A stretch of DNA of 64,000 nt from Hyphomicrobiales bacterium (GTDB lineage: Bacteria; Pseudomonadota; Alphaproteobacteria; Rhizobiales; Methyloligellaceae), in contig JANQLP010000107.1 in the NCBI GenBank assembly GCA_028280515.1, forward strand, positions 17,479 through 81,478, in the 5' to 3' direction. Position numbers and translations under genes: made by a program. Below are positions 8,394-17,160 of this stretch, piece after piece; positions within the stretch are counted from its first letter, which is position 1, and each line of letters starts with the position of its first letter. Under the pieces are notes generated by a model. It saw only the letters and a program-made list of their open reading frames with translations. It made no database searches and was not told the origin of the DNA.

Positions 8394-9036
8394 TTGACGT
8401 GCTTACGTCCAAGTCTTGCACGAGCCGGAACGAAGCGACATCCACCGAGCCAATGCTAGACAGGACGTCGTCGACCATCTGGGCCGCGCTACGTTCGACG
8501 ACGTGGGCGGTTTCGGCATCCGCCGCTTCGAACAGGAGCAACTTGTCCCCTTCGGGGCCTTCCGCCAACCAGGAGCCCAGCACGCCTTCGCAGCGTTGCT
8601 GAACACCTTGGTGAAGTACGTGGAGTGAGGCGTCAGGCATACGGCGTCCCTCTCTGCTCGGCGTCATCAGAACCGTTACAATGCCGTTGCCATCGCCGCC
8701 TTGCCTAGAGATCACGTCTAAGACATGCCTTTGACGGTCGGTCATGATCGTGCCGACCCGGTTTGTCCACGGTGATGGCCTTGTCACGGCGGTACGATAG
8801 TCGCTGCTCTCGCATGCTTCTCGTTCGTCGAGCTCATAGAGTGTGAAACAGGAGAGAGCACCAGCCGACGATTCGCGGACGAAGCTCCGGCCGCGTCGAA
8901 ACCCGGGCAGCGACAGTCGCTCGGCCATATGTTCCTGCGTGACCCATGCAAGGAAATCATCGGCATGGTCAGCCGGCACGCCGTTCCAGATGGCGAGCAT
9001 CGCAGGGGGCGAACTGATCGTCGTGTTGCCGTTCAT
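8389..9036 (-). CDS. hypothetical protein, likely dimeric alpha/beta-barrel (EthD/stress-responsive barrel type)
   Basis: A 215-residue protein of unknown function. The N-terminal half (AIWNGVPADHADDFLAWVTQEHMAERLSLPGFRRGRSF then LSCFTLYELDE) has the pattern of ferredoxin-like dimeric barrels, in which a beta strand, a helix with an EH pair and a second strand form a small oxygenase- or isomerase-like pocket. The C-terminal half may repeat the fold. It is the last gene of the livMHGF-type operon, 24 bp after livF. I do not recognise a specific enzyme. Confidence 0.75.
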   Translation of the reverse strand: MNGNTTISSPPAMLAIWNGVPADHADDFLAWVTQEHMAERLSLPGFRRGRSFVRESSAGALSCFTLYELDEREACESSDYRTAVTRPSPWTNRVGTIMTDRQRHVLDVISRQGGDGNGIVTVLMTPSREGRRMPDASLHVLHQGVQQRCEGVLGSWLAEGPEGDKLLLFEAADAETAHVVERSAAQMVDDVLSSIGSVDVASFRLVQDLDVSTST

Positions 9037-9060
9037 GTCTGTTACGGCTTTCCTTGTCGT

Positions 9061-9852
9061 CTAGCCGCCTCGAACTTCGAGCCAGCCGGCAATGACGTCG
9101 CGGAGCGCATCGTCGGTCTGTAGGTCTTGAGCGGTGCCCTCGGCGGTCTTGCGACCGAGTTCCAGGACATAGATATGGTCAGACACCTCAACACACGGTC
9201 GAATGTTTTGGTCGACCAGCACGACCGCGACTCCCTCATTGGCGATACTCCGAATCATGGCGTAGACTTCCGCGGCGAAGCGCGGCGCGATCATGGCCGT
9301 TGGCTCGTCCAACAGCAGAAGCTTAGGTTCCAGCAACAACGCGCGCGCCAGTTCCAGGAAACGCCGTTGGCCGCCGCTGAGTGAGCCGGCGCTCTGGCGT
9401 CGTGCGTCATGAAGAGACGGAAAGATGTCGAGCGCGCGCTGGACGGCCGAACGCACGGCGCGGCGATGGCTGCGGATTGGCCAGCAACCGAGAAGCAGGT
9501 TGTCCTCTACCGTCAGATCGAGAAACAAGCTTCGGCCCTGCGGCAGATAGGCCACGCCCATCGCCGCCATGGCGTGACTGGGCGTGCGCGCCACGGATTG
9601 GCCATTAAGCAAAACATCGCCTTCGAGCGGCCGGAGCAACCCGAAGAAGGTCTTCAGCACGGTCGATTTGCCGGCGCCGTTGGGACCGATGATACCCGCG
9701 ACCCGCCCAGCGTTAAATGTGAGATCCAGGCCTTGCAGCACGTGGATATCGCCGAAGTAAGCAGCCGAAACGCCACGCAGTTCACCTATGACCGCAGGCG
9801 ATGACACAGCGTCCTGCCGAAGCGCATGGCGGGCGGGTGTGACACCGCTCAT
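9061..9852 (-). CDS. ABC transporter ATP-binding protein, LivF-like
   Basis: ATPase subunit of the branched-chain-amino-acid-type importer. Walker A GPNGAGKST, signature LSGGQRR, Walker B LLLLDEP are all present. The ATG at 9852 is chosen because it overlaps the stop of the upstream livG-like gene as ATGA, giving 263 residues; a longer frame up to 10053 would intrude deeply into livG. An N-terminal stretch of about 25 residues precedes the ABC domain. It acts as a heterodimer with the LivG-like protein on the inner membrane. Confidence 0.92.
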   Translation of the reverse strand: MSGVTPARHALRQDAVSSPAVIGELRGVSAAYFGDIHVLQGLDLTFNAGRVAGIIGPNGAGKSTVLKTFFGLLRPLEGDVLLNGQSVARTPSHAMAAMGVAYLPQGRSLFLDLTVEDNLLLGCWPIRSHRRAVRSAVQRALDIFPSLHDARRQSAGSLSGGQRRFLELARALLLEPKLLLLDEPTAMIAPRFAAEVYAMIRSIANEGVAVVLVDQNIRPCVEVSDHIYVLELGRKTAEGTAQDLQTDDALRDVIAGWLEVRGG

Positions 9853-10577
9853 GCCGCTGTTCCCAGATAGGCATCGACCACGGCTGGATCGCGGCGAATC
9901 TCTTCCGGCCCGCCTGAGCAGATCACCTTGCCCTGATGGATCACCAGAATCCGCCGCGAAAGGCGATACAGTGTCTCCGGCTCGTGGCAGACCAACATGG
10001 CGCTGACGCCGGTGCGCACCATCTCTTCCAGCTGTTCGATGAAGAGCCGGCAAAGATCCGGATGCATGCCGGCGAACGGCTCATCCATTAGAATAAGGCG
10101 TGGCTCGATCATCATGATGCGGGCAAGCTCCAGCAGTTTCTGCTGGCCCCCGGAAAGCTCGTCGGCGTAATTGTGCAAGACGTGATCAAGGTGAACTCGC
10201 TCTAGCGCTGCCATGGCGCATCCAAGCAGTTCGGTCCGCGTTCTGCCACGTGCCGGAACGACCAAGAGGTTTTCCAGAACCGTAAGTCCGTGAAAGGATC
10301 GAGGAACCTGAAACGTGCGACCGAGCCCCTGATGACTCGCGGTATGGGCTGGCGCTGAAACGATATCCTTGCCGTTGAGCAGAACGTGACCGCTATCAGG
10401 CTTCAACAGGCCGCACATGCAATTCAGCAGCGTCGTCTTGCCAGCACCGTTAACACCCATGACGCCCAGCACTTCGCCGCGGCCAACGTCGAAGCTCACA
10501 TTGTCGACGGCAACGATCGCTCCAAATCGCTTCGAGAGTTCCCGAACCTCAAGCATTGCCAATCTCTCGCTAGGCAT
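9849..10577 (-). CDS. ABC transporter ATP-binding protein, LivG-like
   Basis: ATPase subunit paired with the LivF-like protein. Walker A GVNGAGKTT, signature LSGGQQK and Walker B LILMDEP are intact, and the LivG-type glutamate-rich end (EIRRDPAVVDAYLG) is present. Starts are possible at 10577 or at 10556 (MLEVREL, with GAGAG about 7 bp upstream); the second is more usual for the family. The 5' end overlaps the permease gene by a few bases and the 3' end overlaps livF by ATGA, so the operon is tightly coupled. Confidence 0.9.
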   Translation of the reverse strand: MPSERLAMLEVRELSKRFGAIVAVDNVSFDVGRGEVLGVMGVNGAGKTTLLNCMCGLLKPDSGHVLLNGKDIVSAPAHTASHQGLGRTFQVPRSFHGLTVLENLLVVPARGRTRTELLGCAMAALERVHLDHVLHNYADELSGGQQKLLELARIMMIEPRLILMDEPFAGMHPDLCRLFIEQLEEMVRTGVSAMLVCHEPETLYRLSRRILVIHQGKVICSGGPEEIRRDPAVVDAYLGTAA

Positions 10578-11454
10578 TCCAACTGGCCCGCCCAAACAGG
10601 CCGTCGGGCTTGATGAGGATGATGACGATTAGTACGAGGAAGCCAACGATCATTCCCAGCGATTGACCGAGATAGAGCGCTGTCACCTGCTCACAAAGGC
10701 CGAAGATGATACCACCGACTACAGCGCCGACGGGATGGCCAAGGCCACCGAGCACGACGACGATAAAGGCGATGATGGTGAACTCTAGGCCCGAAAACGG
10801 GTGGAACGCTGGAAACACGAGCCCGATAAGCACACCCGTCAACCCAATGACGCCAAAGCTGACGGCAAAGGCGACGAGCGATAGGCGGTCAATGTTGACG
10901 CCTACAACCAGAAGCGCTTCGCGGTTCATGATCGCCGCTCGCAGCGCCTTACCATAGATGGTCCGATACAGAACGAAGAAGATCCCAGCAACGATCGCAA
11001 TACCAATGGCAAGGGCCAGTATGCGCGCGTGGGACACGATGACGTCGGCGAAACGGAATGAGATCGGGTCGAACTGAAAAAGGACGGAACGTGTATCAGC
11101 GCCGAAAATGAACAACAGCGCCGCGCCGGTCATGAGCGAGACACCGTAGAAAAAAAGGAAGGAGGCTATTTCAGGCTCCGGTGAGTTCTGCAGGCGTCTG
11201 AGGGCCAGGGAATAGATCAAACCTCCGATCGCGGCGACGCCGATGAAGGCCACCAGCATGGAGAGCATCGGCGACTGGCCTTGCTGTGTCGTCATGACGA
11301 ACGCAATGAAACTTCCGGCGACGACAAGGTCGCCGTGTGCCAGGTTGGCCACGCGCATGGCCCCGTAGACGATCGTCAGACTCAGTCCAAGGAGGCCATA
11401 TATTGCACCGACAATAAGGCCATTAATCAGCACCTGGGGAAGCAAAGCCGTCAT
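10570..11454 (-). CDS. branched-chain amino acid-type ABC permease, LivH-like
   Basis: A 294-residue inner-membrane permease with about eight hydrophobic segments. LSLTIVYGAMRVANLAHGD near the N-terminus is the conserved LivH motif. The C-terminal part, VVLGGLGHPVGAVVGGIIFG, carries the EAA-like ATPase-contact loop. It lies 9 bp downstream of the LivM-like gene and overlaps livG, in the order livM-livH-livG-livF. Confidence 0.93.
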   Translation of the reverse strand: MTALLPQVLINGLIVGAIYGLLGLSLTIVYGAMRVANLAHGDLVVAGSFIAFVMTTQQGQSPMLSMLVAFIGVAAIGGLIYSLALRRLQNSPEPEIASFLFFYGVSLMTGAALLFIFGADTRSVLFQFDPISFRFADVIVSHARILALAIGIAIVAGIFFVLYRTIYGKALRAAIMNREALLVVGVNIDRLSLVAFAVSFGVIGLTGVLIGLVFPAFHPFSGLEFTIIAFIVVVLGGLGHPVGAVVGGIIFGLCEQVTALYLGQSLGMIVGFLVLIVIILIKPDGLFGRASWNA

Positions 11455-11463
11455 CGCTAGACC

Positions 11464-12453
11464 CTAGAAGAGCCAACGCCGGAAACGCGGGCTTTTCTTC
11501 AGCATTGCGCCGACCACACCGCGGGGCATGTACAACGTGACCACCGCAACGATGGCGCCAAGGACAAACAGGTTCGCAATCGGAAAACGCGACCAGACAA
11601 TCTCGTCGATTACGGACATACCGACCGCGCCCAGGACAGGACCCATCACGGTGCCGAATCCGCCAATTGCGGCGTAGATCACGGCTTTTGCCGAGATTAG
11701 GATGTTGAAGGAGGCGTGCGGATCAATGATCGATGAGTAGAGCCCCTCAAGCGAACCGCAGAGCGCGGCAATCACGGCTGCGCCTATCCACGCCGCCAAT
11801 CGCCATGCACTGACATTCAGTCCTATGACGCGAGCGACGTCAGGATCGTCGCGTATCGCCTTCAGCATTAGTCCCTGGCGCGACAGCACCAGCACCGTCA
11901 TGGCCAGTACAGCCAACATCGCAACAACAACCATACAGTAGTAGTAGAGTTGCGGTCGCTGCTCTCGCGCAAAGGTGATGCCAGCGCTGCCGCCGGCAAA
12001 CTCGGACGGCAGGAGAGACACTAAGTGCTGCATCACGATGGCCAACGACATGCTGACGATGGAGAAGAAGATCCCGCGCAGCCGCAGTGTCGGTGCAAAC
12101 AACAAAGAGACGAGAGCGCCGACGAGTGCCGCACCGACGATGCCTACCCACAGAGGGGCAGCGTAAATCTGGACAAGAATTCCGGTTGCGTACGCACCAC
12201 TGCCAAAAAAGGCGACATAGCCGAACGGTAGGTAACCGATCATCCCGGCTGCCAAGTTGAGGCCGACTGCAAGCGCGATCCACTGGAACATGTAGAACCA
12301 GAAGGACAGACTGTCGGTCGCCAGTGGGACCACAGCCCCGCTCAAGAACAGAACGCCGACGAGGACGATCCAGACCCGGATGGCTATCTTCGAGATACGC
12401 CTGCGCGATGGTGAGGCTCCGGGATCGGATGTCTGTGCCGATGTCTCGGTCAT
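11464..12453 (-). CDS. branched-chain amino acid-type ABC permease, LivM-like
   Basis: A 329-residue permease. ATG 12453 (MTETSAQTSD) is selected because AGGAG lies 6 bp upstream; the frame stays open to 12597 without a good ribosome site. About eight to ten membrane segments, with LNLAAGMIGYLPFGYVAFFGSGAY as the LivM hallmark and AIRDDPDVARVIGLNVS as the cytoplasmic loop. First gene of the minus-strand transporter operon, divergent from the amidase at 13139. Confidence 0.92.
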   Translation of the reverse strand: MTETSAQTSDPGASPSRRRISKIAIRVWIVLVGVLFLSGAVVPLATDSLSFWFYMFQWIALAVGLNLAAGMIGYLPFGYVAFFGSGAYATGILVQIYAAPLWVGIVGAALVGALVSLLFAPTLRLRGIFFSIVSMSLAIVMQHLVSLLPSEFAGGSAGITFAREQRPQLYYYCMVVVAMLAVLAMTVLVLSRQGLMLKAIRDDPDVARVIGLNVSAWRLAAWIGAAVIAALCGSLEGLYSSIIDPHASFNILISAKAVIYAAIGGFGTVMGPVLGAVGMSVIDEIVWSRFPIANLFVLGAIVAVVTLYMPRGVVGAMLKKSPRFRRWLF

Positions 12454-13138
12454 GTCTCCTGACTGGGCTTTGGATTGACCTGCCATGGACGTCTTAGGTC
12501 GTCGTTCGACCATTGACTTCCCAGATGAAAGATCCAGACCGCGCGGCATCGACGTGTGTCGGTGCCTGTTGCTCCAGATTCGCGTCAACGGCGCCACGGG
12601 TGTCGATGCCTCTTCCGATGATTCCCGTCTGCGTCATATTGCGACCGCGTGCGCACCCATTACGCTGCGGTGTCGCGACGCTCCGTGCCGCACCTGTCGA
12701 TCTCTGCATCAACGCCGCAAAACTCCTCTAATGCCTGACCCGTGCACCTCGGCAAGGGGCAAGCGTGATTGGATGGTGACCGTCACATTCATTGCTCTTT
12801 GGTGGAGGATGCCGTTCGCAAGTTGGGCATGATTGACGATTGCGGCAAGATCTGCAACATTTTTGAGATGAAATCGCAAAATGACTTTCGTTGAGATGCG
12901 AATTTCGTATAGAACTTACCGATCGAAGGTGAAGCTCGATGTCGCGTGAAGGCGCGACACTGTCGCAGGCGCAGCTGGATCGCGATCCCAGATAGGCCCA
13001 TCCAGCAAGTGGGAGAACTGTGCAAGTGTCTCAGAAACGACCTGCGCGCGCGGCGTACCAAGCAGTCTCTGTCATACAGCAGTGTTTCCTAAGGGGTCTC
13101 GACGCGACAACGTTGGCTGCTGGTAGGTGGTCGCGGCC
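12454..13138. other. divergent intergenic region between livM-like and amidase genes
   Basis: About 680 bp without a convincing gene. It contains an imperfect copy of the TTGCGA palindrome family near 12896. An additional AAATCGCAAA half-site lies near 12871. This is probably the promoter region for both directions; I cannot place the promoters exactly. Confidence 0.4.
12896..12910. promoter_or_regulatory. degenerate TTGCGA-type palindrome
   Basis: ATGCGAATTTCGTAT keeps the GCGA/TCG arms of the motif seen at 2937, 4711 and 6358, and sits between divergent transporter and amidase genes. Confidence 0.35.
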
Positions 13139-14536
13139 ATGAGCGATGACCTGCATTTCCTTGGCGCTTCCGAGCTAAGTTCGCAGATTCGTTCACGGAC
13201 GATCTCGTGCGAAGAAGTGGTTCGCGCTTTTCTGCAGCGTCTTGATGCCGTCAACACCGTGGTCAACGCCGTGGTGACTGTTGACGGCGAGCGGGCCTTG
13301 GATCAGGCACGTTCCCTTGATGGCGATCACGTTGACCACGAGGATCGTCGCCCCTTGCTGGGCGTGCCGGTCACGGTGAAGGATCTGACGCCCGTCGCCG
13401 GTACGCGAACGACCATGGGATCAACGCGCCTGGCAAACAACGTGGCGTCATCGGATGGTGCGTTGGTCAGCGGTCTGCGCCAGGCGGGCGCCATTATCAT
13501 GGGCAAGACCAACACGCCGGAGTTTGGCTGCAAGCCCAGGACCGACAACCGTCTGTTTGGCGCTACACGCAATCCTCACAACACGTCGCTCTCGTCGGGA
13601 GGATCCAGTGGCGGTGCGGCCGCGGCGGTGGCGGCCGGTCTCGGGCCGGTCGCGGAAGGCAGCGATCTCGCTGGATCGATTCGCCAGCCCGCGGCGTGGT
13701 GCGGCGTGGTCGGCTACAAACCGTCACAAGGACGGGTGCCTCGTGTGCCCAATCCGACGCCGTGGAATTCCATGGCCGTCAATGGAAGCCTGGCACGAAC
13801 TGTGGGTGATGCCGCTGTCATGGTTGAAGCCATGACTAGGTTTGAGCCTAAGGATCCGCTCTCCGTCGTAGCCCGGCCCGCGACGGCGCGGGACTGCACG
13901 GCGCTCAGGATCGCCTGGTCTCCCGATCTCGGCGGTGTCGCCACCATCGATCCAAGAGTGGTCGAGGGATGTCGTGGGGCCGTCGGCCGTTTGGCTGATG
14001 CGGGTTTGAACATTGAAGAGGCGTCGCCGGACATTGGTGCCATAAGGGAACCTTTTCTTGCCCTCAATGCGCTCACCCGCTACGCGGCTCTGGGCGAGAA
14101 ACTGAGCGCTTGGCGGGATGATCTCGATCCCATACTCGTCTCGCGTCTAGACCATGTTCGGGGCTTGTCGGCACGCGACATCGCCACCGCGGAGGCTGCT
14201 CGCGCCGCGCACCATGCCGCGCTGACGCGGTTCTTTGACATGTATGACATTCTTCTGACACCGGCGACGGCTCTTTTGCCTCAACCTCTCGGTCAGGAAT
14301 GGCCCATCACGGTGGCCGGCCGGACCTATCGCGACCAGCTCGACGAGCTCTTGGTGAGTTACGCGTTCAACTTGTCGAGTCTGCCGGCGGTGTCGCTGCC
14401 GTGCACTTGGACGACCGATGGTCTCCCCATTGGTCTGCAGGTCGTAGCACCTTGGCATGAGGATGCTTGTCTGCTTGCGTTTGCGGCGCGTATCGAGGAG
14501 ATCCTGATGCTGGAGGTCCGTCGACCTTGCCCCTAG
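13139..14536 (+). CDS. amidase-signature family amidase
   Basis: A 465-residue amidohydrolase. The catalytic Ser-cisSer-Lys triad is visible: Lys in VTVKDLTPV, cis-Ser in [11 protein letters not shown] and nucleophile Ser in [13 protein letters not shown] (usual family form GTDxGGS). It hydrolyses a C-N amide bond, releasing ammonia or an amine from an acyl amide, carbamate or biuret-like compound. ATG 13139 is preferred over the in-frame GTG 13127. It precedes and slightly overlaps an MDR-type dehydrogenase and is divergent from a Liv-type importer, which would supply its substrate (inference). Confidence 0.92.
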   Translation: MSDDLHFLGASELSSQIRSRTISCEEVVRAFLQRLDAVNTVVNAVVTVDGERALDQARSLDGDHVDHEDRRPLLGVPVTVKDLTPVAGTRTTMGSTRLANNVASSDGALVSGLRQAGAIIMGKTNTPEFGCKPRTDNRLFGATRNPHNTSLSSGGSSGGAAAAVAAGLGPVAEGSDLAGSIRQPAAWCGVVGYKPSQGRVPRVPNPTPWNSMAVNGSLARTVGDAAVMVEAMTRFEPKDPLSVVARPATARDCTALRIAWSPDLGGVATIDPRVVEGCRGAVGRLADAGLNIEEASPDIGAIREPFLALNALTRYAALGEKLSAWRDDLDPILVSRLDHVRGLSARDIATAEAARAAHHAALTRFFDMYDILLTPATALLPQPLGQEWPITVAGRTYRDQLDELLVSYAFNLSSLPAVSLPCTWTTDGLPIGLQVVAPWHEDACLLAFAARIEEILMLEVRRPCP

Positions 14537-15543
14537 CACCAGATACGTGTCGTCTTGTGCAATTCGACAGCTTTGGTGGCCCCGAGGTTATGGGGATCAT
14601 GACCGCCCCGCTACGTCCGCCAGGTCCAAAAGATGTCGTCGTGGAAGCACGGTCGATCGGTGTAGGGATGCCGGATGTCCTTCTGCGGCGTGGCGAATAC
14701 CCCCATCCACCGCCGTTACCGGCCGTTCCGGGTAGCGAGCTGGCCGGTGTGGTCGTGGCGGCTGGAGACCGTGTCAGTCGGCTGTCGGTCGGTGCGCGGG
14801 TGCTCGTCTCCGCCCGTGATCTGCCGCAACGCGGTGGCTGCTACGCCGACCATGTGACGGTTGGAGAGGATGTTCCCTATCCGCTGCCATCACAGATAGG
14901 GTTCGATGACGCCGTGGCCTTGCCCAACTATCAGGTTGCGACGCTGATGCTCGATCAGGCGGTTCCATCCAACAGGCCCCGAACTATTCTCGTCATGGGT
15001 GCCACGGGAGGTGTCGGCAGTGCCTTGGTACAACTTGCCGCGCACGCGGGCGACCGCGTTGTTGGCATGGTTGGTGGCGATGACAGAGTCGATGTGGCAC
15101 GACAGCTAGGCTGCGCGGCGATCATTGACCGCCTGGGCCCAGTGTCGCCTGCTGTTGCAGTCTCGGACGCAACGGAGGGCAGGGGCGTTGACGTGGTGTT
15201 TGATCCAGTCGCCGGTGCGGACACCTGGTCACGACTGGAGCTGCTTGCACCATTGGGTACGCTCGTGCTTTACGGCTTTCTGGGCGGTGTCGTTCCGGCG
15301 GGCATGAAGGATGCTATGACCCAGCGCAGTGCGCTCAGTCCGGCTGTACGTATGTTCACAATGCACAGCTTCGACAACGATCCGGTTAGCCGCAGGGAGG
15401 CCATGGCTACAGTTTTGAAACGTGTTGGAAATGATGGACTAAAGCCGCTGATTGGTCGTCGTTTCTTGCTTTGCGACGCCGCTGCCGCGCACGCGATGTT
15501 GGAGGAAGGAAAAGTGATCGGCAAAGTGATTCTGACGCCGTGA
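14527..15543 (+). CDS. zinc-independent MDR-family NADPH:quinone oxidoreductase-like
   Basis: A 338-residue medium-chain dehydrogenase/reductase. GroES-like N-terminal domain (RLVQFDSFGGPEVM... PAVPGSELAGVV) and a Rossmann domain with VMGATGGVGSALVQLA. The structural and catalytic zinc cysteines of alcohol dehydrogenases are absent, as in quinone oxidoreductases. I chose TTG 14527, with GGAGG at 14511-14515; it overlaps the amidase stop by 10 bp, so the genes are likely co-translated. No ATG lies near the expected domain start. Substrate unknown. Confidence 0.85.
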   Translation: MPLAPDTCRLVQFDSFGGPEVMGIMTAPLRPPGPKDVVVEARSIGVGMPDVLLRRGEYPHPPPLPAVPGSELAGVVVAAGDRVSRLSVGARVLVSARDLPQRGGCYADHVTVGEDVPYPLPSQIGFDDAVALPNYQVATLMLDQAVPSNRPRTILVMGATGGVGSALVQLAAHAGDRVVGMVGGDDRVDVARQLGCAAIIDRLGPVSPAVAVSDATEGRGVDVVFDPVAGADTWSRLELLAPLGTLVLYGFLGGVVPAGMKDAMTQRSALSPAVRMFTMHSFDNDPVSRREAMATVLKRVGNDGLKPLIGRRFLLCDAAAAHAMLEEGKVIGKVILTP

Positions 15544-15599
15544 CAACGCGTGGCGGAATAGACAGCACATTTGCTCCTGCTGAAACTGGTGCGATAACA

Positions 15600-15860
15600 C
15601 TCTCAACAGACTGCGCGCCGATAGCCTCCCCTTATGCAGGTGATGGCGCCGACTGAGCGAATGGCCTGTCGAGACGAACACAAAGGCAAGTCGCTGACGG
15701 ACGAAGGAGGGACTTGCCGGGTGTTGAGGTTTTGGCAGGTGCGATGTCGCGGCGTGGAAGGTCTGACTGCAGAGTAAACCAAGAGAGTCTCAACACCGAT
15801 CCCTCTGTTTCTCGCTTCATCTGCTGACAGATTTCCGTGGGCGAATTGGCTTTGCCTAGA
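15600..15860 (+). repeat. decayed relative of the dispersed element and its right flank
   Basis: Around 15609-15650 the order AGACTG...CTTATGCAGGTGATG...CGCCGACTGAGC resembles the right end of the intact repeats (CAGACTG...CATAATGCAGATTATG). The following 200 bp then align by eye with 38383-38620 downstream of copy 2: GAACACAAAGG/AAACACAAGG, ACTTGCCGGGTGTTGAGG/ACTTGATGGGTGTGGGAG, GTGGAAGGTC, CCCTCTGTT. No TTCCCTG iterons are left here. The segment lacks a convincing ORF. Confidence 0.5.
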
Positions 15861-15959
15861 CGACGAGCCGCTGGTGAAATTGAAGCAGCGATGGAGAACT
15901 ATCGTGAACATGTTGACCGAGGCAGGCCTTGTTGACTGTCACGAGATCCCGCCCGATGT

Positions 15960-16185
15960 ATCGAGCGAGCACGATGTTGTTCGACCAACAAAGACTGCCG
16001 CGCGTTAATGCGCAATCCAGGGTATCCGCGTGAAGACCTATGCGTCCTGGGAGATCCAGACGCTCATGATGGAGGAGTAGGTCCGCACCTCTCCCGAGCC
16101 TAAGGAGCAGGTTGTCGCAGTAGAACCTGTCGTCCGGCTCGGCAATCCCAAGGAGGTTGCCGTAACAGTATGTGCATATGGTAAC
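15960..16185 (+). pseudogene. SDR gene fragment, paralogous to the SDR at 56416-57177
   Basis: In one frame the stretch reads AIQGIRVK...EIQTLMMEE, then EQVVAVEPVVRLGNPKEVA. The intact protein at 56416-57177 has ATQGIRVN...EIQTPMMEE, then EQVIAVEPMGRLGSADEVA. In-frame TAA and TAG codons interrupt it, and both the N-terminal cofactor motif and the C-terminus are missing. It is a C-terminal fragment of a duplicated SDR, lying 100 bp after the decayed repeat. Confidence 0.7.
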
Positions 16186-16329
16186 TCGAGCGTGAGGGCT
16201 CAGCGGTGCATGGTTGCGAATTCGACCCCAGTCCTGCTCATGTGAAATGTGCCTAACGTCTGCGTGCAGGATGGCGGGAAGTCTCGGCGGCAGATCTGAC
16301 GGAGAGTAGTTAAAGAAGACTTGTGGGCC

Positions 16330-17151
16330 CTATTCAACGAGCTCCTTGATCACGGCTGTTTGCTGCTCAAGCCACTGAAACAAGATGGCATCGAACTCGT
16401 CTTGGGCCTCCCAGTTCACCATATGGCGGTAGTAAGGGATCATCTCGAGTTGGGCATCTTTGATGCCGTCGGCGATGATCTGCGCATCTTCCAATGGTGT
16501 GCCGCTGTCTTCTTCGCCGACCACAACAAGCGTCGGCGCCTCGACTTCGCCCAGTCGGCCACGGATGTCGTAGCCCGCTATGGCTTCGCAGCAGCCGACA
16601 TAACCTTCGATCGGTGTCGAGGTGATCATCTCTGTCAGCCGCGCAAAGTCTTCTGGTTGGCGTCGACGGAAGCGGACAGAAATCCAGCGGTCGTGAATGC
16701 CGTGCAGAAGCTTGTCATAGTTTCCTTCACCGCGAACAGTCCTTATGCGATCTTTCCAGATCGCTGTTCCGTGCGATGGCCGCAGCGCGGTCGTCGCGAC
16801 GAGGCAGAGACTTAGGGTCCGCGCGGGATGGCGTATCGCCAGCATCTGCGCCGTCATTCCACCCAGTGACAGGCCGACGATATGCGCTGCGTCGAAACGC
16901 ACGTGCGCCATCAAGGCAGCGAGATCATCGGCCAAGGTCTCCATCCCGTACGGCGCCGGCGTTGGTTCGGATTCGCCATGACCGCGTGTATCGTACCGCA
17001 AGACGCGAAAGCGCGACGTGAGCGCATCCCATTGGGGATCCCACATCTCCAGGCTCGTAAGGAGTGAATTGGAGAGAACCACCGGCGGCGCATCCGTGGG
17101 TCCGGCGATTTCGTAGCGCAGACGCGCTCCGTTCACTGTGGCAAACGTCAT
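16330..17151 (-). CDS. alpha/beta-fold hydrolase (3-oxoadipate enol-lactonase-like)
   Basis: A 273-residue hydrolase. Oxyanion region VVLSNSLLTSLEMWDPQ, nucleophile elbow GLSLGGM (Ser about residue 96), acid in VVGEEDSGTP and His in YYRHMVNWE. The RYDTRGHGES segment is typical of PcaD/BpoC-type enzymes, which open lactones or cleave esters. Nine bp separate it from the upstream amidase on the same strand, so the three-gene unit AtzG-like/amidase/hydrolase probably carries out consecutive hydrolyses. Confidence 0.9.
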   Translation of the reverse strand: MTFATVNGARLRYEIAGPTDAPPVVLSNSLLTSLEMWDPQWDALTSRFRVLRYDTRGHGESEPTPAPYGMETLADDLAALMAHVRFDAAHIVGLSLGGMTAQMLAIRHPARTLSLCLVATTALRPSHGTAIWKDRIRTVRGEGNYDKLLHGIHDRWISVRFRRRQPEDFARLTEMITSTPIEGYVGCCEAIAGYDIRGRLGEVEAPTLVVVGEEDSGTPLEDAQIIADGIKDAQLEMIPYYRHMVNWEAQDEFDAILFQWLEQQTAVIKELVE

Positions 17152-17160
17152 CGGGTCATC

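Noticed and set aside
9853..10053. Upstream extension of the LivF-like ATPase
   Set aside because: Would overlap the LivG gene by 200 bp; the ATGA at 9849-9852 gives the normal coupled start.
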